Position numbers and translations under genes: made by a program. Positions 25,827-34,933 of a DNA stretch of 52,514 nt are shown here, piece after piece. The stretch comes from Candidatus Eiseniibacteriota bacterium. Its GTDB lineage: Bacteria > Joyebacterota > Joyebacteria > Joyebacterales > Joyebacteraceae. The notes under the pieces are model-generated. The model did not search any database. It was not told the origin of the DNA and worked only from the letters and a program-made list of their open reading frames with translations. Positions within the stretch are counted from its first letter, which is position 1; each line of letters opens with the position of its first letter. The stretch is taken from assembly GCA_030622115.1 (NCBI GenBank), contig JAUXGN010000018.1, forward strand, positions 1 through 52,514, written 5' to 3'.

Positions 25827-28286
25827 ATGAGGCCAGGACAACGATCGGCGCTCACCGCGTCATTTGCTCTGTTGCTTGTGATCGCCATCTCCATGGCAGC
25901 CGCCTCGGTTGGCGCCTCCGCGCCTGTGGCCGTAGACGGTGGTGTTCTTTTCACGTTCTCGAAGCCGAGCGCCCGGACGGTGCATCTCGCCGGGATGTTC
26001 AACGGGTGGGATCCGAGCGCCCTGCCGATGAGCGATGAGGATGGGGACGGCGTGTGGGAGGTCGTGCTTGAGCTTCCGACTGAGAGGACCTTTGAGTACA
26101 AGTTTGTGGTCAATGATGGAGAACTCTGGGAGTTCGATCCCAGTAATCCGGAGCGGGTCGATGACAACCACGGAAGCTACAACACCGTGGTGTCGATCGC
26201 GGCTGACGGGAGCGTCGTGCTGGGACATCTTGATGGAGCTCAGTCGTTCGATCCGGTCGTGGGCGACCTTGAGTCGCACGGGCGACCACTGAACGTCGCC
26301 ATCGTCTGGCACCAGCACCAGCCGAAGTACCTGAAGGATCTCTCCACAGGCGAGTACGCGGAGCCGTGGGTGAGGATGCACGCCATCAAGGACTACTACG
26401 ACATGGTGGCGATCCTTGATGACTATCCCGACATCCATTTCACAGTGAACCTGACACCGATCCTGCTCGTGCAGCTGGAGGAGCTACTGGTGGCTTGGGG
26501 TGAGGGCAGGCCGACCGATGCGTATCTCAGAATGACGCTCAAGGATGCGGGGGAGCTCACCGAGGAGGATCAGGTGTTCCTTCTCACGCATTTCTTCAAT
26601 GCCAACTGGGACAACATGATCCACATATGGCCGCGCTACAAGGACCTGAAGGAGAAGAAGGGCGGCGATTCATACGAGGAACTCGCGGCTGCAGCACGCA
26701 CGTTCTCCGAGCAGGACTGGCGCGACCTTCAGGTGTGGTTCAACCTTGCCTGGTTCGATCCGGATTTTCAGGAGGGAGACGTCGAACTCGTCGACGGCAG
26801 GACCGTTACCGTGCGGCATCTCATCGAGAAGGGGCGGGACTTCACGGCTGCCGAGAAGCGTGAGGTTCTCGCCGTGCAGCGGGCGATCATGGAGAACGTT
26901 GTGGCCGTCCATCGCCTGGCGCAGGAGCGGGGGCAGCTCGAGATCATGACGACACCGTTCTATCATCCGATCCTCCCGCTCATCTACGACACCGATCTTG
27001 CGCGCGTGGCGATGCCGGGAACAGCACTCCCCGCGACGAGGTTCAATCACCCGGAAGACGCGCTTGCCCACGTGGAGCTGGCTACCGACTACTATGAGAA
27101 GCTGTTCGGTCGTCGTCCTCTGGGGCTATGGCCCGGAGAGGGTTCCGTGTCGCAGGAGATCATCGGTACGGTCGAGGCCGGCGGGTTCTCATGGATGGCC
27201 TCGGACGACCAGGTGCTTCAGAAATCACTCGGCGGCGGTCCGCTGGCTACCCGACAGAGGTACCAGATGTACTGGGCAGTGGATGGTGACGCCAGGGTCG
27301 CGATGATCTTCCGGGACCACGGACTGTCCGACGAGATAGGGTTCAACTTCAGCAAGATGGACGGTGTGGCGGCGGCGAACTCAATGATGCGAAGCCTGCA
27401 CGGGATTCACAAGGAACTCGCCGGTGACGATCGCGACTACATCGTCCCGATCATTCTTGACGGTGAGAACGCGTGGGACTGGTACCGGCACGACGGCAAG
27501 GAGTTCTTCCATTCGTGGTATGAGCAGATGTCGGAGGCCGATTGGCTGCGCACTGTCACGGTCGCCGAGTACCTTAAGGAGCATCCGCCGACGGCAACCA
27601 TCCAGCAGCTCTGGGCCGGCTCGTGGATCAGCAGCGATTTCGGGACCTGGATTGGAGAGGACGAGGAGAATGTCGCGTGGGACTACCTTGCCACAGTCCG
27701 CGACTATCTTGCCGATAAGGACGAGAGCGGCACCGTGGATGCGAACGTCCTGTCCCGCGCATACGATGAGATCTATGCGGCAGAGGGAAGCGACTGGTTC
27801 TGGTGGTACGGGACCGACCAGGACTCCGCGAACGATGGAGCATTTGACGAGATCTTCCGCGGGACGCTCAGCAACGTGTATGTGATTCTTGGAGACAGGC
27901 CGCCGTCCTTCCTGTCGCAGGCGATATCGAGCGCTGGAGGAGGTGGTGCCGGAGCGGGCGTGATGGCGCGCGCCGCGGCCGCGGGGGACGCCGAGCTTCT
28001 TCGAGGCCCGGTTCTTCTCGATGACGGGATCCTCTTCAGCGTGAGGCAGGAGTCTGCAGGTAGCGTGAACGTAGCCGGCCAGTTCAATGGTTGGAGCACC
28101 GACGCCACGCCGATGTCCGATGAGGACGGAGACGGCATCTGGATCGCGGTCGTGGATCTCGATCCGGGCCAGTACGAATACAAATTCGTGATTGACGGCG
28201 GCGCCGTGTGGATCGCTGACGAAGGCAATCCCGAAAGCGTTCCCGATCCCTACGGCGGCAAGAACTCGCTCGTCACCGTGGAATAG
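25827..28286 (+). CDS. Secreted GH57 alpha-glucanase (amylopullulanase type) flanked by CBM48 domains
   Basis: The 819-residue protein carries a signal peptide (ALLLVIAISMAAASVGASA), an N-terminal CBM48 domain (about 37-125), a GH57 catalytic barrel (about 155-690) and a C-terminal CBM48 domain (about 728-819). All five GH57 regions are visible: HQHQP (162-166), GQLEIMTTPFYHPILPL (369-385), LWPGEGS with the likely nucleophile Glu438, IFRDHGLSDEIGF holding the likely acid Asp497 or Asp502, and ILDGENAWDWY. The match is to amylopullulanase-like members that cut alpha-1,4 and often alpha-1,6 bonds. A Gly/Ala linker (700-722) precedes the last domain. GGGAG 8 bases before ATG 25827 selects this start; an earlier in-frame ATG at 25752 lies inside the preceding gene. 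Confidence 0.93.
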   Translation: MRPGQRSALTASFALLLVIAISMAAASVGASAPVAVDGGVLFTFSKPSARTVHLAGMFNGWDPSALPMSDEDGDGVWEVVLELPTERTFEYKFVVNDGELWEFDPSNPERVDDNHGSYNTVVSIAADGSVVLGHLDGAQSFDPVVGDLESHGRPLNVAIVWHQHQPKYLKDLSTGEYAEPWVRMHAIKDYYDMVAILDDYPDIHFTVNLTPILLVQLEELLVAWGEGRPTDAYLRMTLKDAGELTEEDQVFLLTHFFNANWDNMIHIWPRYKDLKEKKGGDSYEELAAAARTFSEQDWRDLQVWFNLAWFDPDFQEGDVELVDGRTVTVRHLIEKGRDFTAAEKREVLAVQRAIMENVVAVHRLAQERGQLEIMTTPFYHPILPLIYDTDLARVAMPGTALPATRFNHPEDALAHVELATDYYEKLFGRRPLGLWPGEGSVSQEIIGTVEAGGFSWMASDDQVLQKSLGGGPLATRQRYQMYWAVDGDARVAMIFRDHGLSDEIGFNFSKMDGVAAANSMMRSLHGIHKELAGDDRDYIVPIILDGENAWDWYRHDGKEFFHSWYEQMSEADWLRTVTVAEYLKEHPPTATIQQLWAGSWISSDFGTWIGEDEENVAWDYLATVRDYLADKDESGTVDANVLSRAYDEIYAAEGSDWFWWYGTDQDSANDGAFDEIFRGTLSNVYVILGDRPPSFLSQAISSAGGGGAGAGVMARAAAAGDAELLRGPVLLDDGILFSVRQESAGSVNVAGQFNGWSTDATPMSDEDGDGIWIAVVDLDPGQYEYKFVIDGGAVWIADEGNPESVPDPYGGKNSLVTVE

Positions 28287-28298
28287 CAGGACAGGCAC

Positions 28299-30935
28299 TT
28301 GGGAGAGACCGGTCGGTCGCGCCGGGATCATCCTCCGGCAATCGGCACGGAGTGCGGGCGGCCGGGTGTGAACGATGTTGACTCCGCGGAGGGCGCCGGG
28401 CAGGGATACGACCGGCGCTCTCTCGCTTTCAGAAGGGTGGCAGGGAAGTTGCTCAATCGGAAGGGACATCGTCACGGGCTCCAGATCGTGCACGGTCCCA
28501 ATGAATCCCGCGAGTTCATTCTGACAAACAAGGCCAAGGCCTACTTCGCAGGCGAGACGGGGCACGCACGCGAGAGAAACTATCGCGGCCTCACGGTGGA
28601 GCTACACAAGTTCCTGGAGGGTTGGGAGCTCTCTCTCGGAGACAGACCGGTCCAGGCATGGGGTTTGAGAAACGCCTGCATCCTGCCTCAGAGCATGACG
28701 TGCGAGTTCGTTGCGGAGAGAATGACGGAGACAGTGTTTCTGGCCGACACAGAGAACCTCCTTATCGTCACCTACTCCTCCACCTACAACGGTCAGTGCT
28801 CGTTCTCCCCTAGAGTGGATATCCGGAGCATATGGGAGGAAGCAAGGCCGGACTACGATGTGCGGTGGGACCCGACCGAGAGCGTTCTTGCTGTGCGAAG
28901 GCTCGATCACAAGGAGCGTACGCCGGAGGAGAACTGGCCCGTCTGGCTCGTGATCGCCTGTGATAAACGATCCGAATTCGTCCCGGAGGCGGCCTACAGA
29001 GAGACGAGCTACGGACGGGATTCCGCGAGGCGGACCATGGCATCGGCGGTGCCGTTCGTGCCCGGCCGAATCCAGTTCGACTGTGGTGGACCGGATCGGC
29101 ACACGTCGAGCGTGACGTTCTCTGCGGCCGTTGGCGACACGCTCGATCAAGCCAGGGGACTCGCGCGAAGGGGAGTCGAGGACGAGTTCGGGTTCTACGA
29201 CGTGAAGATGCGGAGAATCGCGGAGCTTCTCGATCGAGTAGCCGTTTCAAGCAACGACAGCGACTACGATCACGCCCTCAAATGGGCGGTGGCCTCGCTC
29301 GACGCACTCATGATGAACCAGATGGGACCAGGGCTCTTCGCCGGCCTTCACTGGTTTCCGAACTACTGGGGGCGCGACACATTCATCTCGCTTCCCGGCG
29401 CTTGTCTGGTGCTGGGTCAACTGGCCGCGGCCAGGGAGATCCTCGAGACGTTCGCGTGTATGCAGCATGAGAAGGACGGAGATCGGTTGTCCGGACGCAT
29501 ACCGAACCTGGCGATGCCGGGGGAGGTGCACTACAACACGGCCGATGGAACGTGGTGGTTCGTTCGGGAAGCGTACGAGTACCTTCTCTACTCCGGCGAC
29601 AGGAGGTTCGCGAAGCGGATCCTCCCGGTTGTGGAGCGCGCGATAGAGGGGGCAATCTCTGAGCGAGTGGACAAGAACAGTCTCTGTACGCACGGTGAAG
29701 CGGAGACCTGGATGGATGCATGCGGCGAGAATGGGCCTTTCTCGCCCCGCGGAGATCGGGCTGTGGACGTTCAGGCGCTCTGGTATGCGGCTCTCGAGTC
29801 CGGCTCGCGCATCGCGGAGATCACGGGCGATGAGAACCTGGCAGTGCGGTGGCGAGCGGTCGCCGAGAAGGTGAAGGTGTCTTTCGGACGGTTGTTCTGG
29901 GACGAAGAGACAGGTGCACTGTACGATCATATCAACGCGGACGGCTCTCCCGATCGCAGACCGCGACCCAACCAGGTGTTCGCCCTGACTGTTCCGTGGG
30001 GGGAAAGGAACCCGCGTGGTGGGAGGGCTGCGGTGGAGCGTTGCGGCGACGAGGCTGCGGCAGATGACGGCGCGTCGCTTCTATCGCGCGACCGGCAGAG
30101 GGCCGTGCTCGATGCCGTCAGCAGGACATGCGTGCTTCCCCATGGAGTCGCATCGCTTGCTCCAACGGATCCCGATTTCCACCCGCGACACCTCGACCTG
30201 GACCGCTACCACTTCGATGAGGCATATCACAATGGGGATGTCTGGGTGTGGCTGACGGGACCGGTTGTCAGCGCTCTCGTGGCGGAAGGCCGCATCTCGG
30301 AAGCGTGGGCGCAGACGAGCGTGCTCAGAGATCTCATCTTCGATGAGGGAGCGGCCGGGACGTTGCCCGAACTCAGAAACGGAGTCGCCCCGGAGGACGG
30401 AGAGAACGTTGCAGGGGCGGTCTCCCAAGCGTGGAGTCTGGCCGAATTCGTCAGGAATCTCTACCAGGACTACCTGGGGATTCACCCGGATCTTCTGGCG
30501 GGAACGATCACCATTCGCCCGGCGCTTCCTCGTCTGCTTCCGTGGATCTCGGCGCCGGTGCAAGTGGGTAAGGGCTCGATGCAGGTCTTCTTCAAGGTCA
30601 ACGAGAATGGGGATGGCGGGGTCTACAGAGTAATTGCCGGCGCCAAGCTTCCCCGGCTCACGGTCCGCTTCGTGGCGATGGTTCCACCCGGGGCCGACAC
30701 GCAGCACGAGATCGAGCCCGTTGATGCGGTCCTCGCTCCCGGCGGCGCAGTCGAGTTCGTTGTGGAGAAGGTGGGAGAGGGCTGGCGGACGGTCGTTCTT
30801 GCCGGTGACGAACCCGTCGGCGATGAAGCCATTGCTGACGAACCCATTGGCGACAAACCCATTGCTGACGAGCCCGTTGGCGGCAGATCCGATGCCGACA
30901 AACCCATTGGCGACAAGCGAGGTGGAAAGCGGTGA
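28299..30935 (+). CDS. Glycogen debranching enzyme, amylo-alpha-1,6-glucosidase (GH133)
   Basis: The 878-residue protein shows the bacterial/archaeal glycogen debranching enzyme layout: an N-terminal beta-sandwich (about 45-290; YRGLTVELHKFLEGWEL) and an (alpha/alpha)6 catalytic domain (about 310-760) with LHWFPNYWGRDTFISLPG, GEAETWMDACGENGPFSPRG, VDVQALWYAAL and EAYHNGDVWVWLTGP. No signal peptide is seen, so it acts in the cytoplasm on imported or stored alpha-glucan. The first possible start is TTG 28299 with a weak ribosome site; GTG 28368 is an alternative that removes a low-complexity leader. The last 45 residues are pentapeptide repeats of (G/A)D(E/K)P(I/V), not part of the family. The stop overlaps the next GTG start. 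Confidence 0.9.
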   Translation: MGETGRSRRDHPPAIGTECGRPGVNDVDSAEGAGQGYDRRSLAFRRVAGKLLNRKGHRHGLQIVHGPNESREFILTNKAKAYFAGETGHARERNYRGLTVELHKFLEGWELSLGDRPVQAWGLRNACILPQSMTCEFVAERMTETVFLADTENLLIVTYSSTYNGQCSFSPRVDIRSIWEEARPDYDVRWDPTESVLAVRRLDHKERTPEENWPVWLVIACDKRSEFVPEAAYRETSYGRDSARRTMASAVPFVPGRIQFDCGGPDRHTSSVTFSAAVGDTLDQARGLARRGVEDEFGFYDVKMRRIAELLDRVAVSSNDSDYDHALKWAVASLDALMMNQMGPGLFAGLHWFPNYWGRDTFISLPGACLVLGQLAAAREILETFACMQHEKDGDRLSGRIPNLAMPGEVHYNTADGTWWFVREAYEYLLYSGDRRFAKRILPVVERAIEGAISERVDKNSLCTHGEAETWMDACGENGPFSPRGDRAVDVQALWYAALESGSRIAEITGDENLAVRWRAVAEKVKVSFGRLFWDEETGALYDHINADGSPDRRPRPNQVFALTVPWGERNPRGGRAAVERCGDEAAADDGASLLSRDRQRAVLDAVSRTCVLPHGVASLAPTDPDFHPRHLDLDRYHFDEAYHNGDVWVWLTGPVVSALVAEGRISEAWAQTSVLRDLIFDEGAAGTLPELRNGVAPEDGENVAGAVSQAWSLAEFVRNLYQDYLGIHPDLLAGTITIRPALPRLLPWISAPVQVGKGSMQVFFKVNENGDGGVYRVIAGAKLPRLTVRFVAMVPPGADTQHEIEPVDAVLAPGGAVEFVVEKVGEGWRTVVLAGDEPVGDEAIADEPIGDKPIADEPVGGRSDADKPIGDKRGGKR
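30804..30917 (+). repeat. 15-bp tandem repeats encoding a pentapeptide tail
   Basis: About 7.6 units of 15 bp (GGYGACGAACCCATT-like) encode GDEPV, GDEAI, ADEPI, GDKPI, ADEPV, GGRSD, ADKPI, GDK. Alternation of GGC and GCT at unit starts suggests an original 30-bp unit. Confidence 0.85.
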
Positions 30936-33085
30936 CGCTGCTCACAAATCAGCCGAACGGGTGGCTATTCCTGGCTCTACTGCTGCCGGCGATCCCAGTC
31001 GTGCTGTGGCTCTACAGACACCCACCCGCGTCCGTCAGCGCATCGCTCAGGCGTCTTCTCATTGCGCTCAGGGTCGCCGCCGTGGTCGTCCTTGCCCTCG
31101 CCCTCGCCGAGCCCATTCTGTCTCTGACGAGGACTGTTACCGAGCGTCCGGTCGTGGCCGTTCTGGTCGATTCCTCGAGGAGTATGGCCATTAGGGACGG
31201 GACGGCCGGGGCATCGAGGGGGGACGAGGCGATAACACTCCTGAATGAGATCGTTCTTCCCCGGTTGGCACACGATGCCGAACTGGTGGCGTTCGCTTTC
31301 TCAGGCGAGTCGGTTGAACTTCCGATCAAGCGCTCTTCTGTGGAGCGACCGGGCTCATTCGACGGTGAAGCGACCGATATCGGAAGCGCCCTTCGGATGC
31401 TGGCGCGGGAGATGGCCGGGAGAAATCTCGGCGTGGTCGTCCTCGCGACCGACGGCGCCGTGAACAGAGGACAGAGTCCCTACGACGAGGGCATCGCGCT
31501 GGGTGTTCCGGTCTTCACGCTCGGCCTGGGCAGCTCCGAGACCGGACCCGACATAGCGGTGAGAGAAGTGACGACGAATCGCATCTCATACGCCGGAGAA
31601 TCGCTTCCCATCCGCGTCCGCGTTTCGAGCGTCGGTTTCGGCGAGCTTCAGACCGTCGTGGAACTCAGAGAAGGCAACAGTGTCCTCGATTCCAGAACGC
31701 TCACCCTGTCGGCCACAGGTGAGGAGACCGAGTTTACGTTCAGGGTGGTGCCGGGCTCGCCCGGTGTGCACCGATACACGGTGTCAATCCCGGAGGCGCC
31801 CGGTGAGCTGTCAAACGCGAACAACACGCGGGTGACGGCGACGAACGCCGTCAAGGGAAGGATCAAGGTCCTGCTTCTGACTTCGCGCCCCGGGTGGGAC
31901 TATGCGTTTCTGGGACACGAACTCGAGGCCGACGGCAACGTCGATGTCACGACGCTGGCACTTGTGGAAGGTTCCCGGACGATGTCGGAACCGAGACTCC
32001 CAGAGACACGCGCGGCGCTCTTCGAGTATGACCTCATCATTCTATCGACCCCGTACGATCGACTGCCAATCGAGGACGACTGGCTCCGGAGCTTTGTTGA
32101 GGACAGAGGAGGCGGACTGATGGTGGTTGGGTCGGCCATCTCCGGTCTCGCAGACATTCTCCCGGTAGTCCCGTCCGACGCATCCGTGGGGCAGCCTCGG
32201 GAGACCCGAGCGCGACTCACCGGAGAGGGCGAGATCTCACATGTGATGCGCGTCGCCGGTGACCGCATGACGAACACAGAACTCTGGCGCTCACTGCCTC
32301 CAGTATGGGCGCCGCCGGAGTCGCAGTGGGAACCGACCCCGGACGCGGACGTGCTCCTCGCAGGGACAGGAGCGTTCGGCGAAGACATCCCCCTGATCGT
32401 TTCGGCCAGACGGGGTGCTGGCGGCGTGATTGTTGTTGTCGCCGAAGGGATCTGGAGATGGAAGCTGTCGGGACCGGACGACGTGGATCTCTACGACAGA
32501 TTTCTTGCCAACTCCGCACGGTGGCTCACGGCCAGAGGGGAATTGAAGCGGGCAGTCGCCGGGACCGACAAGGACGTCTACTCGACGGGAGAGATGGTGA
32601 GGTTGTCCGCACAGGTCTATGGGGATGATTTCAGATTGACACGCGACGCTCTGGTCGTGGTCGATATCGCGCGGGGGGAAGGCGCGGCGCCGGTGAGATC
32701 GCGGAGCCTTGTGCCCGACGGCGACTTCTACCGGATCGACCTTGAACCTCTTGCGCCGGGGCGATATCTGTATGAGGCCACTGCCGAGGTAGCCGGAGAG
32801 GTAGTGGGCACGGCTCGGGGGGAGTTCGTCGTGGAGGAGTTCAGTCTTGAGGACTCCGAGGTCAGAAGACGACCTGGGCTCCTGAGGAAATTGGGGAAGG
32901 AGAGTGGTGGTGGGTACTTCACGCCCCCGACGCTCGATGGGTTCCCGGACTCCGTGCCGCTTGCCTGGACGACGCGACTTGCCGCCCGGGAGATAGAACT
33001 GTGGGACTCACCGTGGCTTCTCACGGCGTTCGTCGTGCTCCTCGGTGTCGAGTGGACGCTACGCAGAAGGAAGGGGTTGCCGTAG
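30932..33085 (+). CDS. VWA-domain membrane protein
   Basis: The 717-residue protein has two N-terminal membrane helices (11-28 and about 42-62), a von Willebrand factor A domain with a MIDAS site (DSSRS at 80-84, the ATDIG Thr, ATDGAVNRG), an Ig/CARDB-like region (about 205-300), a glutamine-amidotransferase-like domain (about 305-530; KVLLLTSRPGWDYAFLGHEL, GGGLMVVGS), a beta-rich region and a last helix before RRRKGLP. This order is known from BatA-like or uncharacterised VWA/GATase membrane proteins, with no assigned reaction. GTG 30932 overlaps the GH133 stop, suggesting coupling. Its relation to glucan use is unclear; it more likely opens the following envelope block. Confidence 0.82.
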   Translation: MTLLTNQPNGWLFLALLLPAIPVVLWLYRHPPASVSASLRRLLIALRVAAVVVLALALAEPILSLTRTVTERPVVAVLVDSSRSMAIRDGTAGASRGDEAITLLNEIVLPRLAHDAELVAFAFSGESVELPIKRSSVERPGSFDGEATDIGSALRMLAREMAGRNLGVVVLATDGAVNRGQSPYDEGIALGVPVFTLGLGSSETGPDIAVREVTTNRISYAGESLPIRVRVSSVGFGELQTVVELREGNSVLDSRTLTLSATGEETEFTFRVVPGSPGVHRYTVSIPEAPGELSNANNTRVTATNAVKGRIKVLLLTSRPGWDYAFLGHELEADGNVDVTTLALVEGSRTMSEPRLPETRAALFEYDLIILSTPYDRLPIEDDWLRSFVEDRGGGLMVVGSAISGLADILPVVPSDASVGQPRETRARLTGEGEISHVMRVAGDRMTNTELWRSLPPVWAPPESQWEPTPDADVLLAGTGAFGEDIPLIVSARRGAGGVIVVVAEGIWRWKLSGPDDVDLYDRFLANSARWLTARGELKRAVAGTDKDVYSTGEMVRLSAQVYGDDFRLTRDALVVVDIARGEGAAPVRSRSLVPDGDFYRIDLEPLAPGRYLYEATAEVAGEVVGTARGEFVVEEFSLEDSEVRRRPGLLRKLGKESGGGYFTPPTLDGFPDSVPLAWTTRLAAREIELWDSPWLLTAFVVLLGVEWTLRRRKGLP

Positions 33086-33135
33086 AGCGATAACGAACAG
33101 ATTAGGTTTGGTCCTGACGGTCGTGAGGGAGGTGG

Positions 33136-34923
33136 ATGATGGTGTGTGGTCGACCGCGGCCCCTGCTGTGCAGTTCTCTTTCAGTTCCCCCTTCGATCAC
33201 CCGTGCGATTGCTCCACGTGTTCCGCTGCTTCTGGCGGCGGCAGCAGTTGCTTCCCGCCTCCTCCCGCTCTTGGCGGCGGTAACGCTCTTCCTCTACGCG
33301 CCCCTGACGTGCTGCGCGGACGTTGTCATCAACGAGATCCTCTACGATCCCGATGGAGGCGATAGCGGATACGAGTTCGTGGAGCTCATGAACTGCGGAC
33401 CTTCCGGTGTTCTGCTCACGGGCTGGGTGTTCGAGACGGGCAACGGCGCCAATCCCGACGACTGGACCGTGGAGTGGATAGGTGGGGATCTCGACTACCT
33501 TGAGCCGGGTGCGATCTTCCTGATAGGTGAGAGCGATGTTGTCCCGGCGCCGGACTATGAGACGCCGCTCGATCTCCAGAACGGTCCCGACGCCGCGCGT
33601 CTGACCGACGGCTCTCAAATCGTGGATCTGGTCGGCTGGGGTGAACCGCTCTTCCAGGGATACTACGAAGGGTCTCCCGCTCCGGACGTGACGTCCGGCA
33701 ACTCGCTCGCACGTATTCCCGATTGCTACGACTACGATTTCAACAACCTCGACTTCTCGTCCTCAGTTCCTACCCCGGGGTATCGGAACGCCCTCGAACA
33801 TGATCTCTCTGTTCGTGTCATGCACACGGGGAGAGTGATCCTGCCTGCCGGCGAGCCGGTGAGGATCGAGTGCAGAATAGAGAATATCGGATCGGTGCCG
33901 ATAGGGGGTGGAAGTGCTCTCCTCCGGCTGTTCGCCGATGACTCGGCGCTCCCCGTGGCGGCAGAGACCGTGAATGAAGAGCTGGCGCCGAGGGACACGC
34001 TCCTCATGCCGCTCACCTGGGATTCGCCGGCTGCCGGCTATCACACTGCGGAAGTCGTTCTCAATCACGGCGAGGATGACAACACGGACGACAACACGGC
34101 GGCGACATCTTTCACGGTCGGCCGCCCGGGTGCTCTTGTGGCCCTGAACGAGATCATGCACTCCCCCCTCGAAGGCGCCACGGAGTGGCTCGAACTTGTG
34201 AATGTCAGCGGCGAGTCCCTGGATCTTGCCGGGTGGATGATCGGGGACGATAGCGATGCGTCCGTGATCATACCGGTCTCCCCGGGCGAGGCGATACCGC
34301 TTCCGTCCGGAGGCTTTCTTGTCGTGGCGCGCGATATCGAGCTTGTCGCGGCGGCAGCGCCCGTGGTCGAGAGCGAGCACTGGGAGGCGCTGAGCGCAAA
34401 CGATCACGTAGCGCTGCTCGATGAGTTCGAGACTCCGATCGATATCGTGATCTATTCGAGCAACTGGGGCGGCGACAAGGGGATATCACTCGAACGCGCC
34501 CGGCCGGAGATGCCGTCGGATGACGCCAACAACTGGGGAGGATGCGTGGCGCCCGAGGGAGGAACGCCGGGGCGCACAAACAGCATACACATCGCGTGCC
34601 TCCCGTCCGACGGGCGACTGACGGTCTCACCCAATCCGTTCACGCCTGATGACGACGGGCATGACGACCGCACGGTCATTCACTTCGATCTGCCGGTACC
34701 GCGAGCGACCGTCAGGCTCACGGTGTTCGATCTGAAAGGGCGCATCCGTGCCGTTCTGGAGGACCTGGTGGCCACATCGGGTCGGCATGAACTCATCTGG
34801 AACGGGGAGGACGACAGCGGAGTCGTGCTTCCCACCGGACTCTATGTGCTTCTTCTTGAGGCGATCGATGCCCGTGCCGGTGTGATTGTCAGGGCCAAAG
34901 CCGCGGTCGCGTTGGTTCGCTAG
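33136..34923 (+). CDS. Lamin-tail-domain secreted protein with FlgD/Por sorting tail
   Basis: The 595-residue protein has a long N-region and a hydrophobic signal (LPLLAAVTLFLYAPLTCC) with cleavage expected near CCADVV. Two lamin-tail domains follow, about 62-195 (VVINEILYDPDGG, EFVELMNCG) and about 335-460 (VALNEIMHSPLEGATEWLEL, LDLAGWMIGDD), separated by a CARDB-like Ig domain (about 215-325). The C-terminal 95 residues (VSPNPFTPDDDGHDD, VFDLKGRIRAV, GLYVLLLEA) form the sorting module. Lamin-tail proteins in bacteria are surface or secreted proteins of mostly unknown role. GGGAGG precedes ATG 33136. Confidence 0.85.
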   Translation: MMVCGRPRPLLCSSLSVPPSITRAIAPRVPLLLAAAAVASRLLPLLAAVTLFLYAPLTCCADVVINEILYDPDGGDSGYEFVELMNCGPSGVLLTGWVFETGNGANPDDWTVEWIGGDLDYLEPGAIFLIGESDVVPAPDYETPLDLQNGPDAARLTDGSQIVDLVGWGEPLFQGYYEGSPAPDVTSGNSLARIPDCYDYDFNNLDFSSSVPTPGYRNALEHDLSVRVMHTGRVILPAGEPVRIECRIENIGSVPIGGGSALLRLFADDSALPVAAETVNEELAPRDTLLMPLTWDSPAAGYHTAEVVLNHGEDDNTDDNTAATSFTVGRPGALVALNEIMHSPLEGATEWLELVNVSGESLDLAGWMIGDDSDASVIIPVSPGEAIPLPSGGFLVVARDIELVAAAAPVVESEHWEALSANDHVALLDEFETPIDIVIYSSNWGGDKGISLERARPEMPSDDANNWGGCVAPEGGTPGRTNSIHIACLPSDGRLTVSPNPFTPDDDGHDDRTVIHFDLPVPRATVRLTVFDLKGRIRAVLEDLVATSGRHELIWNGEDDSGVVLPTGLYVLLLEAIDARAGVIVRAKAAVALVR

Positions 34924-34933
34924 GAGGCGACGG

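Noticed and set aside
27381-28565. 394-codon - strand open frame opposite the GH57 gene
   Set aside because: It overlaps catalytic and CBM48 coding sequence and has no recognisable features.
11201-30935. SusC/SusD-type polysaccharide utilisation locus
   Set aside because: None of the barrels has a TonB box or plug domain by eye, and there is no SusD-like helical lipoprotein.
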